Below, in pieces: positions 12,449 through 24,954 of a stretch of 64,000 nt of DNA (position 1 is its first letter; every line of letters starts with the position of its first letter). Source of the stretch: Buxus sempervirens (Eukaryota > Streptophyta > Magnoliopsida > Buxales > Buxaceae); NCBI GenBank assembly GCA_947561395.2, contig OX387185.1, positions 31,290,213 through 31,354,212 of the forward strand. Reading direction: 5' to 3'. The position numbers and the translations under genes are program-made. The notes under the pieces are model-generated. The model saw only the letters and a program-made list of their open reading frames with translations. It did no database searches and was not told the origin of the DNA.

Positions 12449-12847
12449 CTCCATAACAAGTGGATGGTGCATACGCAGATAAGTTTTGAGATCATCATCT
12501 TCTTTGAGAATTTTTGAACAATTTGGGCATCCATTAAAGTTGAGCATCACCGACCATGAATCAGAATCCTCAAGACCCAAAGATGAAAGCATGGATCTTT
12601 CAGAAACAAGGCCAAACCTCTGCCTCTGCGGGGGCAGAAAGTATTCTCTTGCAATACTCGTGAAGTTAGAGAAGAAAGCATCAAACCGCTGAAACTCTTC
12701 ATAAGTACAGGACATGAAAACACTAGGGCCTGTGTTTTCACTCTCCAGGGAAAGAGAAATGCCATTTTCTAAGAGAAAACTCCCAAACCAAGGAATGCCC
12801 GTAGGCCCATTTTCAACATCACAAGTTAACTTCTCTTTTTCTTTCCC
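12449..12847 (-). CDS. Exon 3 of the thioredoxin-fold gene (GCPNC domain)
   Basis: This 399-nt exon has acceptor AAAATCAG|GGGAAA and donor ATGGAG|GTAGGC, both in phase 0. The translation starts GKEKEKLTCDVENGPTGIPW and contains FMSCTYEEFQRFDAFFSNF, a stretch typical of a thioredoxin helix before the strand. It then reads WSVMLNFNGCPNCSKILKED, a CxxC motif in thioredoxin-like position but without the preceding Trp. The exon end (MHHPLVME) joins cleanly to LDGDGHDLEP of exon 4. The acceptor choice is the least certain boundary, because an alternative AG lies a few bases downstream. Confidence 0.8.
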
Positions 12848-13806
12848 CTGATTTTGATTATTATTTAAATATATATATATATAAACAACAATAAAAAAAT
12901 TCAAATCAGGACTACCATTGCCCCACATATCACCACCTAATTCTCAAAATCATTTTCATTGTAAAAGTCATTTAAAATTACCAGCCACCTTCTGCGTTTT
13001 CTTTATGCCGGGTGGAAGTGTTCTATATGACTCCTCATTGATGTTTGTACCTAAGAACCCACCACAAGAAGTGCACTAGTCAAATATTTCCGAGGAACAA
13101 CAAAATATAGTGAAAACTTTGCTTTAACAAAACTGACAATATGACACCATGACACATGTTAATAGAGAAATATTTTCCATATTTGCAACAATACAAGCAT
13201 TCTACTAAGTTCTATGAGAGGAACATGCCAACCATATTACCACTTACCATGGCAAACTCTTGACTGCCTTGTTCCCCATTTATCCTCTTTTTTCTGTAAT
13301 TCAGCTCATGCACAGACATCACTACAAGCATGCACCCAACAACCACCACCCACCCCAAAAAGCTTTTCCGTACACATGTGCACACCCACACACGCCACCC
13401 ACAAATTCATATTGCTGTAACGTACTTACAGAAACAAACATGTTTGCTGTCTCATCTAATATGTACAATTATTTACAATTACATTTAAGAACTTCCTTAA
13501 AAAAAAGAAAAACAAAGCTACCAAACCTGGGAAAGCTAATCAAATTAGGAAAATATATTAAGCAATATAGACAAATTAGGAAAGAGAATTGAAACAGCTT
13601 AGAACCTCTAAAGCAAATAGAAGAAGAAATAAACACCAAAATGAATTGCAGATGATACATCACCAGAACTGTTTTCCTAAGGCTTTTCTTTTCAATTAAT
13701 TCTGTTGCTTTTTTGTATTACAACAGTTAATAAACATGCACAAAGATGCAAGGAGAAGAGCAAGGCTAAGTGAAAGTAACCAACCAGTGTCTGAAAGATA
13801 TTGCAC

Positions 13807-14204
13807 ATGCAAAGTATCATTTCCACTGTTATTTCTTTCAGCAAAGAATCTGGAAGTCCATCCACAAAATTCTAATAGGATTACAGCCCTGTCAGTAGAT
13901 TCAAAAAATGATTTCAAATCTTCCTCACTTTTTAGTCTTTGCAATGGAAGTTCATCTGGTTTAAGTGACATAACATGATAAACAGAAGATAATATATATT
14001 GTGTCCGAAGCCTCCCTTGATATTTGTAAGAAACAGAGTGATGATAATATAATACAGTTATTCCCTCTTTAGCATCAAGTATATCTGCCAGCATCCTTTC
14101 AGTATTTCTATATATAACCATCAGCTTCAATATATCAAGTTTCCATGGCCCTGAAGGAGCTTCAAGAGCTATTTCCTTCATAAGAGATCGAGACTCACCA
14201 GACC
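13807..14204 (-). CDS. Exon 2 of the thioredoxin-fold gene
   Basis: The acceptor TTTCATTCTCAG|GGTCTG at 14205 is clear and completes the Trp codon opened by exon 1, giving EPW-SGESRSLMKEI. The segment reads through LDILKLMVIYRNTERMLADI and ends with a degenerate thioredoxin strand, VILLEFCGWTSRFFAERNN. The donor is weaker. CAT|GTGCAA at 13806 keeps phase 0 with exon 3 and is preferred over CTG|GTTGGT about 20 bp downstream, which would break frame. Cys replaced by Ser in WSGES suggests this first thioredoxin fold is not redox active. Confidence 0.75.
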
Positions 14205-15279
14205 CTGAGAATGAAAGGTAGCACTTTAAAAGCTTACGACTGAGATATTGCCTTTCAAGGGAAATATGTAATTCATAAGCGGAGAACTGGCACAAATTGA
14301 ATGCAGCTTGTTCATAATGCTAACAGCAATAAATTAAAAGGAATCAATATGTAATATTACAGAATGGATATGTTGGACATTACATGAAATTGAATATAAA
14401 GGGAAAAAGTTCCTACAGCTGCAAGGCAAAACAAAATTAAGAAATGAAATAGACGCTAATAAATAATAAGGCAGTGCTTAACTCGCATGGAACAAGACAC
14501 TAGATAATGCTTGATAATTCCAAGTCTTGATGAACATTGATAATAGTTTTAAATTTAAACAAATGGAGGAAACAAGAAGGAAGCTCCCCTTACTAAAAAT
14601 ACAAATTTGTTTTGATATTTTGCCCATTCTTCTTTCACTTTGATGCCAAATATATTACCATTCACCTTATAGTTCCCTCTGGATCCAGATTGTGTCAAAT
14701 CCTTCCCTTCTAAAACATAAACGGCCATACTCCCTTCCCATCTTTCTACATACAAATAAATGTACACACACGCACAGAGTAACAAGTACACAAATATTTA
14801 ACTTATATATGCATGTCAACATACATATCTAAACATGCGGATATATCCTTCTCCGTATTTGTAACATTAAAGGGCCATACAATTTTGCTCTATAACATTT
14901 TCATAGAATTCACTACCTTATTACTCAAAATAAGCTATGATCTATTTACTTCTGTTTCAATTTTCTAGTCCCAGAACTTAATTCTATTTTTAACACTGAA
15001 TTATAATGAAACAAGAGTATTTAATTTTTACAAATTTAATAAATAAAGTAAGGCTTTAACTTGGCATTTGTTCATTTAGGTTTCATCTGTAAGGTATCTA
15101 TTAATTTCTTTTTATGAAAAATGAGAATACCTATAAGAGATTACATCAAGAGAGTACAAATCAGGCTACAAGACACCAAAGAGAAAAAGAAACATTGTGA
15201 TCACTACAGCAATCAAAAGAAAATTCAACACCCACGCAACATGTTTTGAAGGTAAACCTTTACACATGATACTCTTCCT

Positions 15280-15659
15280 AAGGAGGTAGATCAGGTCCTT
15301 AGTTCTTGGAGCAAGGGTAAAGGAGCATACCGTTTTGTAGTGATGTGGAGTTTTTCGCCAGTGGCAATTTTTTGGACATTGTGGAAAGAGAGGAATAACA
15401 GAATTTTCAATGATAGATCAATATCCCCAAAGGCTTTATTCCAATCTATCCTCAGGTATACCATCTTTCGGGCATCATCTATGGACTCATGCAAAGGGCT
15501 TGACATGCAAGAAGTTTTATTATGTGAAAATTTCAAAGAATTGTAGAAGAGTAGATCCTTTTATTTCCTTGTACACTTTTGGTGTACATGTACTGTTCTC
15601 TGTAACTGCTTCTCTCTTCTATCTTAGTATAATCCTTTCTATTACCGAACAAAAAAAAA
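15280..15659 (+). mobile_element. 5'-truncated LINE 3' end with 16-bp target-site duplication
   Basis: This 380-bp LINE fragment carries the ORF2 C-terminus (ATFWTLWKERN-like: VAIFWTLWKERNNRIFNDRS at about 15363-15422), a stop at 15544, a short 3' UTR and an A10 tail. A perfect direct repeat ACATGATACTCTTCCT flanks it at 15264-15279 and 15660-15675, proving its limits. Confidence 0.9.
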
Positions 15660-15675
15660 ACATGATACTCTTCCT

Positions 15676-16240
15676 GCGGCCAATCTATCAGCAGTCTCAT
15701 CAGCTAACATAAGCAAATGGCAAAACAAGGCATTCAAACTTGCTGCCAAAGCCTTCACCAATTGAACTAGATGTGATAACCTCACAAGGAAAGTCCTGTG
15801 AGAGAAACATCCGAGAAACTATAATAATTGAATCCCCTCAACCAATAGTACCATACAGCCCAAAGATGATGCCCCTATAGTCTCCATAAACATAGCATGT
15901 ACCTCAGCTCTAACAGCATTTCCAGCCCATATGAACCTTGATAAAGCATGCAGGCTGAGTGACCCATGTGATCTCTAAAATTCTAACATGTCAAAAGATC
16001 TCAGGTTCCCAATGAACAATTGTCAAAATTGAGCTTAATTTCCACCCAGCCTCAGAAAGTGCCAAATCATCATAATCCTATCAAGCAAGCTATGGTGCCA
16101 AAGTAGCTACAATCGACCAACCCTTAATGATATCAGATGCAAAGAACCCTAGGAACTCAGGCAGAAGCACATCTATGATATTGATGCCATCACCACCAAT
16201 ATATAATCAATGATTATCTGTATCATAGAAAGGATGTCAT
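15676..16240 (-). pseudogene. Possible older LINE RNase H remnant
   Basis: Minus-strand translation in shifting frames gives pieces resembling a plant L1 RNase H: AVRAEVHAMF, and near the end LMLADETADRLAAGRV, similar to the usual closing (x)ADxLAxxG block. The younger LINE at 15280-15659 is inserted at the end of this piece. Decay is heavy and the call is tentative. Confidence 0.35.
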
Positions 16241-16359
16241 CGTAGAGATATCATCAAAATTCCATCGATTCTTTCAAGACAAATGGCCCAAAATATAGCA
16301 AAGAAAAGAAACCAATATGTTATCCAGCCCTATCCCAATGAAAAGAGATATATAATGCT

Positions 16360-17105
16360 CATGTTTGGTTTAGATTCAATAAACACCCATCATTGCCCAA
16401 TCAAGGAAAATAAGTAAAACAAGTGCTAACAGTTTCCAAATTGATTATAAGATCATATAAGATAAATCTGAATAAGATAATACAAGCAATTATCAATTAG
16501 TGCAAACACTACTTCATCCCACTTCACCATCACGATCATACCTAAATCAAAGGTGCACATGAACTTCTTTTACTATCACCACATACAGAATCCGATTAGT
16601 AAAAGAAATAAAATATGAAAAATCAAAACATGAATCAAATATACTAATTCACGTGCAAACCATCACAACAAAGTTTATCCTAAATCTCACTTCAACGCAT
16701 ATACCTATGAAAAATAAAAGGAAATTTTTAAGAGAAAATGAAAACAATCATAAGAGACAAATTAATCCTACTTAATTGAACTTGAACACCCAAACTGAAA
16801 ATTCCTTCGATTTCTTCCAGCAACAGCCCATCTTTTTGCATCCAACGAAATGGGATTAGGGTTGCTAATGCAACCCTTTTCACCCTAATCTTCCTTCATT
16901 AAGAAGGAACCAATCTCAGCCCTTGATTTCTTTAGATCTAAAGACAACATAAAATGTGATATCGTGGGTGCTCATGCACACAAATACCATACTACAACCA
17001 ATTAAAGTATAAAAAAAAAAAGATAACCTGACTATATTGGACCCTTTGAGATTGTAGAAAAAGTTGGAAAAATGGCATATAGATTAGATCTGCCTGCTCA
17101 ATTAA
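16360..17105 (+). repeat. Left arm of a large imperfect inverted repeat
   Basis: This arm matches the reverse complement of 18008-19211 over its whole length. It starts with CATGTTTGGTTTAGATTCAA, mirrored at 19211, and ends at CCTGCTCAATTAA, mirrored at 18008. Its inner end includes the first part of the gypsy chromodomain fragment. It holds 186 bp (16724-16909) that are missing from the other arm. Confidence 0.8.
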
Positions 17106-17374
17106 CTTCGGTTCACAATGTGTTTCATGTATCTATGTTGAGAAGATTTTTCCCTGACCCATCTCAGATGGTGGATTGGAAATCCTTGCCACTCAAAGCT
17201 GATGTCTCATATAAGGAAGTCACAGTTCAAATTATAAATATGAAGCCGCATGTAATGAGAAGAAATACCATTTCGCTAATAAAAGTGCTTTGGAGCAATC
17301 ATGAAGAGGAAGAAGCTACTTGGGAATCAGAAGAGGAAGTTAAAGAAAAGTACCCATATCTCTTCTCAGAATAG
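17032..17374 (+). pseudogene. Ty3/gypsy chromovirus pol C-terminus with chromodomain
   Basis: The fragment reads IGPFEIVEKVGKMAYRLDLP, then VHNVFHVSMLRRFFPDP, the GPF/Y-type C-terminal integrase module. It continues with a chromodomain-like end (IKVLWSNHEEEEATWESEEE, KYPYLFSE) and a stop at 17372-17374. This order is typical of chromoviruses, probably Tekay/Del-like. Nothing upstream of the GPF block is present, so only the last roughly 110 codons of pol survive. Its first 70 bp are duplicated inverted in the right arm. Confidence 0.85.
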
Positions 17375-17452
17375 GTACGTTATTATATCATTTTTCCTTA
17401 TTGATTTTATTTTTTTATCTTTTTTATTATTTTATTTTATTTTATTTTTTAA

Positions 17453-18007
17453 TCGGTAACAATTGAAATTATATTAATAGTAGAAATAGAGAACATCTAC
17501 ACCAAAAGTACAACAAAAAAAAGAAAAGACATAGCTTCTACAGCATCATAAAACCCTTGCACGACACTACTTCCTGAAAATTCAGATCTTGGAAAGATTT
17601 CTTGGAAGAAGACCAAAACAAAATACATCTTAGAGCATACTCAAATATGCCTTGGATATATCTTTTTTTGTTGTCAAAGATTCTCTTGTTCCTGTCTTTC
17701 CATAGTGTCCATAATATTGCTGCTAGAGTCATACTCCACATCACTTGCGATCAAGATGATCCTCTACCACTATTCCATGAATTGAGAAATTGCTTTATAT
17801 CTTGAGGTTGAGCCCAATTTACTCCAAATCTTAATAGGAAGGCATTCCAAGTCTCTTGCACCACTGTACAATGCACCAGCAGGTGGTTCATTGTTTCCAC
17901 TTGAGATCTACATAAGGCACATCTATTAGAAAGTTGCCATCCTATTTTCATAACATTATCCATTGTTAGGATGTTCTCCGCTGCTGCTGTCCACATTGAA
18001 AACCCTA
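17453..18007 (-). pseudogene. LINE ORF2 3' fragment (zinc-binding domain)
   Basis: This minus-strand LINE remnant occupies the spacer of the inverted repeat. It reads GFSMWTAAAENILTMDNVMK, then RCALCRSQVETMNHLLVHC (zf-RVT CxxC...HxxxxC pattern) and ILWTLWKDRNKRIFDNKK. The 3' UTR ends at a T-rich (minus-strand A-rich) stretch around 17400-17452. Its 5' edge abuts the duplicated gypsy sequence at 18008, making a fused open frame from 18041 that is a junction artefact. Confidence 0.85.
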
Positions 18008-18514
18008 TTAATTGAGCAGACAAATCCAATCTATATGCCATTTTTCTAACTTTTCCATAATCTCAAAGAGTCCAATATAGCAAGGTGATATTTTTTTTTA
18101 TGCTTTAATTGGTTGTGGTATGGTATTTGTGTGCATGAGCACCCACGATATCACATTTTATGTTGTCTTTAGATCTAAAGAAATCAAGGGCTGAGATTGG
18201 TTCCTTTTATTTTTCATAGGTATATGCGTTGAAGTGAGATTTAGGATAAACTTTGTTGTGATGGTTTGCACGTGAATTAGTATATTTGATTCATGTTTTG
18301 CTTTTTTATATTTTATTTCTTTTACTAATAGGATTCTATATGTGGTGATAGTAAAAGAAGTTCATGTGCACCTTTGATTTAGGTATGATCGTGATGGTGA
18401 AGTGGGATGAAGTAGTGTTTACACTAATTGATAATTGCTTGTACTATCTTATTCATATTTGTCTTATATGGTTATATGATCAATTTGGAAACTATTAGCA
18501 AAATAGAATTCTTT

Positions 18515-18556
<42 letters not shown>

Positions 18557-19211
18557 TAATGAAGTATATATATATGATGTAAAGTAAGTGTAACAAATAC
18601 AATGGAACAGCTAAGAACAAATATACAAAAACAATCCCTATCCATCTTGCATACCTTCAATGCCTAAACAAAATGCTATACTCATAGCTAATTGAAAGTG
18701 AACCGTGAATTGAACAAGACATTCAAACTCATGCCCCAAGATCAATCAGTCAGTAAGAAAATAGAAGGCGTCACACCCCCTATATAGAACCATATCTCTG
18801 TCTATGTGCACCTACTTAAATCTCCATCAAGATCCCTAAGAAAAAGTAGCCCAACATCGTCTGATCTCACCACTCAAATACCCAGAAAAAAAAGGAAGCA
18901 AGGCTGCCCAAGTCGAAACATGATGTGCAATCAACTCCTAAATATCTGATAAGGACTCCTATCAGTCCTCAAAGATATGTCTGTTTCTTTCCATCCAAAC
19001 ATACCAACAAATAACAAAAAATAGAAAGTGATATCGTCTCCGTCCACGAACATCCAGAAAGGGAAATCGCCACTGTGCAAAAAGGTTGCACAAGGTTCAT
19101 GGAAAGATCCACTCCAAACCGATCAAACCAAGGTCGCAACATAGAATTCTTGTTTTACTTATTTTCCTAGATTGGGCAATGATGGGTGTTTATTGAATAT
19201 AAACCAAACAT
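18008..19211 (-). repeat. Right arm of the large inverted repeat, split by a LINE
   Basis: Reverse complement of 16360-17105. Two differences stand out. A LINE is inserted at 18514-19140. A 186-bp block present in the left arm is cleanly absent, and its ends share AAGGAA in the left arm (16718-16723 and 16904-16909). Confidence 0.8.
18514..19140 (-). mobile_element. 5'-truncated LINE 3' end, minus strand, with target-site duplication
   Basis: Minus-strand translation of the high-coordinate end gives a LINE C-terminal signature (ICWYVWMERNRHIFED-like: VCLDGKKQT in the alternate frame shows decay). The 3' tail is an (AT)n tract at about 18515-18555. A perfect direct repeat ATAGAATTCTT at 18503-18513 and 19141-19151 delimits the insertion. 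It interrupts the right inverted-repeat arm and is therefore younger than the inversion. Confidence 0.8.
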
Positions 19212-19435
19212 GAAGGAGTCATGTTTCAAGGTTGTGTGGATGCTAAAATTTTGATTCATGTTATCGTTACAAAGGTCGCGATGAGTGCATAGGTATTGCA
19301 TTTTTTTTAGTGACGATTGGGAATTATTACTTTTGAGTAATAATATATTTCGATTAGGTGATGATCAAAATACTTTATTAGGAATTGGTGTATTATGCTT
19401 TTGAAAAGTTCAGTTGGTTTAATTTATAAATAAAT

Positions 19436-19625
19436 GAGAAAATTACACTTACCTCCCTTCTGGTTTCTAACAAAAGCAGACTGACCCCCTCACATTTAGA
19501 AAAAAGCAATGACCTCCCTTTGCATTTAAATAAATGTTCACAAACCTCCCTTATTGTTAAAATCAATTTTAATGGTATTAACTTTGATAGCAAGATTACT
19601 TAAATATCCTTTTTGTAAGTTAAAA

Positions 19626-19663
<38 letters not shown>

Positions 19664-19817
19664 GATTTTGTTGGGATAGGATCACTTTCCTCCCAGCTCC
19701 TCCTCTCTCTCCTCCCCTCTCCCTCATTCTCATCCGAGTGGGAAACCATCGATCTCCGTTGTGCCCACAGACCCACCATGTTCCCCACTCTTCTCATTCT
19801 CATCCAAGTGGACGACC

Positions 19818-19854
<37 letters not shown>

Positions 19855-21008
19855 AATTCAAAGAGAGCAATATAACAGAGACCCATCTTCACGGATAACC
19901 CCCATCTTACCGATCTCTCATACCTTACCAAGCAGCTGAGTTCTTAGATCACTGCAACCGACTCTCTTCATCTAAACCCCTCAACTTGGCAGGTAGGTTC
20001 AGCTAATATCCCCTCTTTCCGTTATTATCATTTCCTCTAGTTTTTTTTTTATTTATTTATTTGTATACAGCTACTGCAATAGCAACAGCAACCCTCCATT
20101 TGTCTCTTTAATCTCTCTCTCCACACAGCCCATATCTCACCAATAAAACCCACATCTCCATAGTAAAACCCCATCTCTTCATTTTCACCTAGAAAAGCCA
20201 GTAGAAAGCCCCCATATATATTTTCATCTTACCACCAACAACCCCACTATCTCCCATCCTCTCTACACTAGCCCTTCAAGGCTGTCAACTCTCTCTCGAT
20301 TCCACCCAATCCCTCTTGCTCCCTCCTCCTAAAAAACTTGCCTAACCCACTGTAAAACATGAATCGATTAGCTCTCTCATAACCCCCTTTCTCTCACCAC
20401 TGCCCTCTCTCATCTTTAGGCTCATCCCAAACCAACTCACTTCGTGCATTCGAGGCTACATTAGTCAAAGAGGACATCTAGAGAAGTCCAAATAATTGCT
20501 GTAATGACGAACTTGGCTTCGCTTCGTGCATAAACAGCAGCCGAACTTGTGAACTGAAAGGGATAGACTCCAAGAAGATTGTGTTGTAAATTGCAAATAG
20601 AAGAGACTAAAGAAAAAAAAGGAGGAAAATAAAGCAGTTATGGCTCGACTTAGAGCACTTGACGGAGAGCAGCCATGGCTGCCAACAAACAGGATCTTTC
20701 GCTATCTTCATTTTTCCTCTGCTCTGGGGTCATCTCATTGGGAAGTCTTAAATTGAAGAAATGGTTGGGACTTTTATAAAAGAGGGAGTTTAGTTATTAT
20801 TTCAAAATTTTTATTTGTTTATCATCCTATAAAAGGGTTATTTAAGTAATTTTACTTACAAAGTTAACAATGTTATAACAGATTTTAACCTCAGGGGAGG
20901 TTTGTGTATGTTTATTTAAATGTGAAGGGAGGTAACTTTTTTTTCCAAATGTGAGGGGGTCTGATTGCTGTTGTCATAAACCGCAAGGGAGGTAAGTGTA
21001 ATTTTCTC
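19436..21008. mobile_element. Mutator-like (MULE) non-autonomous element with long TIRs
   Basis: The 1573-bp unit has long terminal inverted repeats of roughly 150 bp. The left end GAGAAAATTACACTTACCTC is mirrored at the right end, and both continue with blocks such as ACCCCCTCACATTT and CATTTAAATAAA. Nine-base flanks TAAATAAAT (19427-19435) and TAAATATAT (21009-21017) agree at 8 of 9 positions, consistent with a MULE 9-bp duplication. No transposase is visible. The interior (19660-20760) has CT-rich, 5' UTR-like sequence and may be captured genic DNA (Pack-MULE), but I recognised no protein. Confidence 0.75.
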
Positions 21009-21017
21009 TAAATATAT

Positions 21018-24000
21018 TGCCATGAGTGGACGTGTAGGTATGTTCAAATTTGGGAATTGTGCTCAACTTAATATTGTGCATTGATAATATTTTTGGTGTG
21101 AAGTTGTCATAGCCATGTAATGGTGTGCAGATTCTTTTAAAAAGTTGGATGTCTTATACCTGTGAATGTTCAAATTGCATTATATCTTTATCTTTACTAC
21201 TATAAAAAGTACAAAGCCACTTATTGTTTGTCCACTTTTGCTTTCCAGAAATATCCTCCTTGATATTTATAACTTATCTTTTCAAATGAAACATTGTGCC
21301 CCAAAAATATTTATAAATAAATGTACTGAATTTCAATCTTAAATCTCCAAAGGAAACTATCCTCCTTCTCAGATCCCACACAAAATAACTTCCATCTCCA
21401 AGCGGATCTGTCCAAGAGATACGTGGTGTCCCAAATCTTAGAGAAAAAAGAATCAAGAGGTTAGTTTCATCTCATCATTATTATATGTCCTGCGCATGAT
21501 CTTATTTGTTATATATATCTTTCCTTTACCCTTAGGCTTTATCTTCTTGTCGTGCTATCTTTATCATAACATATTCAAGTTTTATGGGATGAATAATTGT
21601 TAGACGAATAGATAAATTTAAGGATTTTATTCAAGTCTTTTTACTTATCTCTAAATTTCAAGTTGTTTCGTGAATTGTGGTAACTACAACGATTTTAGCT
21701 TTCACAACAATGATTGTGGTTTTTTTTTTTTTTTAAATCTTTGTCATATTTGTGATTAAGAAATTTATTGTTTGGCAATATCACATTAATAATTCTATTT
21801 TTGTCATATCACACGCAAGATAAAAGAAAGTATTGTTTTAGGTTTTTACATTAGATAAAGTATATTTTGACATCATATTTCCATGAAAATAGGCTCCTTA
21901 TATATTAGAGATATATCTTTAATTAGGATCCTAAAATCCTAATAATCGACTAAAATCCTAATAATCATATTTGGAATCTTATCAATTATAGATATATCAA
22001 TATATATTGAATTTGGATTCTAAAATCATGATAAATTCTTATCAATGAGAAATATATTTACGTAGGATTAATAATCACATTAGGAGTCTTACTAATTACA
22101 AATATACCTAAATACTATTTTTACATTTTATTTCCAGTTTTAATTAGGATTTTATTTTGATGTTGGTTTAACTATAATAATCTTATATTGATTTTATTAC
22201 AGAATCTTATATTGGGTATTAAACTAGGATATTTTGATACTATTTTCTAATTGATAAAACTGAAAAAATGATATTTTTCAGTATCTAATCACTCTTACTA
22301 ATTTGGTATTTTAAAATAAAGAATTCTAAGTTTAAAAAAAAAATACTTAAAGTTCTATCTTCTAATTAGAAAATTGTTTTTAATAAAATTCCTATATTTA
22401 CTAACTAGGTCACGGTATTAATAAATTCCTTTTCTAGGTTTCATTTTTCTTAACTATAAAAAAAAACACATAATTTAATGGCCATTAAAATTGGATTTTT
22501 TTTTATATTGGTTTGATTACGACAATTGTATTTTGATTATAACATTAGGATATCTGGATTTTTTTTGCTGATAAAACTGTAAAATCTTAATAAGAGGTTT
22601 TTAACAGTAGTGTAGATATAGATATATATAACAAATTTCATAATATATTATATTATTCTGAAGAATCTCTTATTTCAAAAATACCTTTTTTTACTGATAA
22701 AATCCTACTAAAACAAATTTTTATATTTTAATATAATAAGATCCTTGGGTGTGTAGACTTCTTGTCAAATAATTTTTATTTTAGTAAATAATAATTCATG
22801 TACATCTAAATTAAATGTAATATGTGATAAGAAATTATTTGATTATTTTAAGAAAACAAAAATTTTCTTAATAAAAAGAAATATTTTCTTGGCAATAATT
22901 ATTATTTTAAACATATGTTCTCCTTTTATTTAATTTACTAAAAAAACTCCCACATGCATGTTTACTAGTAATTTAAAATGAGTGAATGTGCATAAACATG
23001 TTTAAATTTAGTGGATTTTACTTTACTGATTTTAGATTATTTGTCATTAAATAAATTTTTAGTGTTGAGGTATTGAAACCATTGAAATACTTATATGTTC
23101 TTTTGTACATTTGAATGTTTTGTGTTTGTAAAAAAATCAGATTTGTTGTAAATATTTTAAATTTGGTGTATATGCAGAATTATAATCTAGATTGGGTATT
23201 TTGGGTTGTGTTAATTGCTGAATATGAATTGTATTATATTAATTGAAAGAATTATATTCTCTTTATGTTTATATGCTTTTAGGAAAGTGACAAATTGGAG
23301 TTTATAATATTTTAAGAGATTTATATCATGTGAATCTCACTAAAAGACTCACGTGTAGATCTTATTGCTCATTAAAATATTGTTAATGTTAATCTTTGGT
23401 GACCATGAGATGGCATACATGTTTCTTTTGGGAAGGTCACACGCATGTGTAAAGTGTAGATTTTTCTGTATGTATATTAATTGAGATGGGGATTTACTAA
23501 GGAATATTGATACTTTTGTAATGAGAAAGGATTGCTTCTTGAAACAAACATGTGTTACTTAGAATATGAAATGGGGGTTTCATCTTATGTTAAGATGGTA
23601 AATGGGTTTCACTATTAAACAATACTCTTGTTTGTGCAACAATGGTAAATTATCTTGGATCATGAATGAGATTCATAGTATATGAGATACAACCTCTGCT
23701 GGTGATATATTGTGAACTCTGAAATCACATAAATGATATTATTGATGGAATGGACTATAATGGTTAAGCAAGCTTTAGCATGGGTATACCTAGCGTGATA
23801 TTAATCCACTGGACAACTAATAGACCCATTGGAGGTGGTTGATATTTTACCTAATCCATGGTGCTCAAGGAAAGGGTGAGACGAGTTTGCTTGCATGCTA
23901 TTGCATTTGCTTGTTTACATGTTCACTCTCGTGGTTGACAACTTTTAATTGTTTAAAATTATTATTACATCTCTTGTATCTGGTTACATTATTGTGGTCT

Positions 24001-24200
24001 TATTTCTACTTAAAAAGCATGTTCACTTATTATTAAATATTAAATAATTTAGTATGCTATTGATTGAGAACAAAATCTTAGGGAAAACATAGAATAGCTA
24101 TTTCAATGAATATGTGTGTGTGTGTGTGTGTGTATTGTGTGTAATTATATTAAAGTAAGGAGATGTAGTGCATTTAATCATATGGGTGAATTAACCCTAT
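21018..24200. other. Very AT-rich DNA, probably decayed LTR sequence
   Basis: No ORF with recognisable motifs. The stretch leads without a visible break into the gypsy LTR end at 24.58 kb, so part of it is probably the body of that LTR, but I could not find its start. A (TG)n microsatellite lies at about 24115-24134. Confidence 0.4.
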
Positions 24201-24900
24201 TTACTAAGTTGCGAAACTCACCCCTTACCATTTTGCAGGAAATAACCAGAATCTAGGAAATGGAAGAAAATGAGACATAATAATATTTTCGATAGTGTTT
24301 TATATACATAGAGAACCGGTTATAGTTTGATGTTAGTTTATCTTAATATGGTTGTGTAAATCGTGACGTTGGATACTAGTTTGTGTTATTTCATCTTTTA
24401 AATTTGGAGTTTATGTAAATATTAAATATTTTAATTTCTGCTGTACTCTGAATTTGGACTCTTATATATAAATGTGGTTTTTATGTTGGAATCTATATAT
24501 TTTTTTTATGTTTACGAGCAAGGTCACCTTCAATCCTATACATGTATCGTTATACATAGCGTATGGATTTCAGGGCCTGACAGAATTGTATCAGAGCTGG
24601 ATCAGATTCCAGTAGTCTGTGGCTGGTGTGGGTGGCATTGCCCGTAGGACCAACGAGGGCCATGAGGGGCTAGTAGGCTTCTAGATTAGCGGGCCACTGC
24701 AATGGGACATGCAACCCTAAAGGGGGGAGATTATGATATCCCGATCCCCACATCAAAAACAGATGAATGCCAAGTAAGGTATAAGAGTCAGAGAAAATAC
24801 TTAACTTAGCGAGGCACCTATTACAGGCAAAACTGTGCGAGCTTAGACCCAAAGCGGACAATACCTCGTTGAGTTGGGTAGTTATATTTAGCATATTGTT
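24201..24900 (+). mobile_element. Gypsy debris: LTR end, primer-binding site, polypurine tract and LTR start
   Basis: An LTR appears to end at 24582 (GGGCCTGACA). A sequence close to the initiator-Met-tRNA primer site follows (TTGTATCAGAGC at about 24586, versus TGGTATCAGAGC). Only about 150 bp later a polypurine tract (AAAGGGGGGAGATTA, 24719-24733) precedes a second LTR start, TGATATCCCGATCCCC at 24734. That fits a Ty3/gypsy element whose whole coding region has been deleted. In the left LTR, AAGTTGCGAAACTCACCCC at about 24209 has the stem-loop plus CACCCC arrangement seen in the other LTRs of this window. Confidence 0.6.
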
Positions 24901-24954
24901 TAGAAATTGTTTTCCACAAATAAATTCAAATCTAATGAACAAAAACTTCAGTTT

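Noticed and set aside
17751..18041. Apparent 96-codon ORF joining MAYRLDLSAQL to a zinc-finger domain
   Set aside because: It is a junction artefact: inverted gypsy sequence abuts a LINE fragment.
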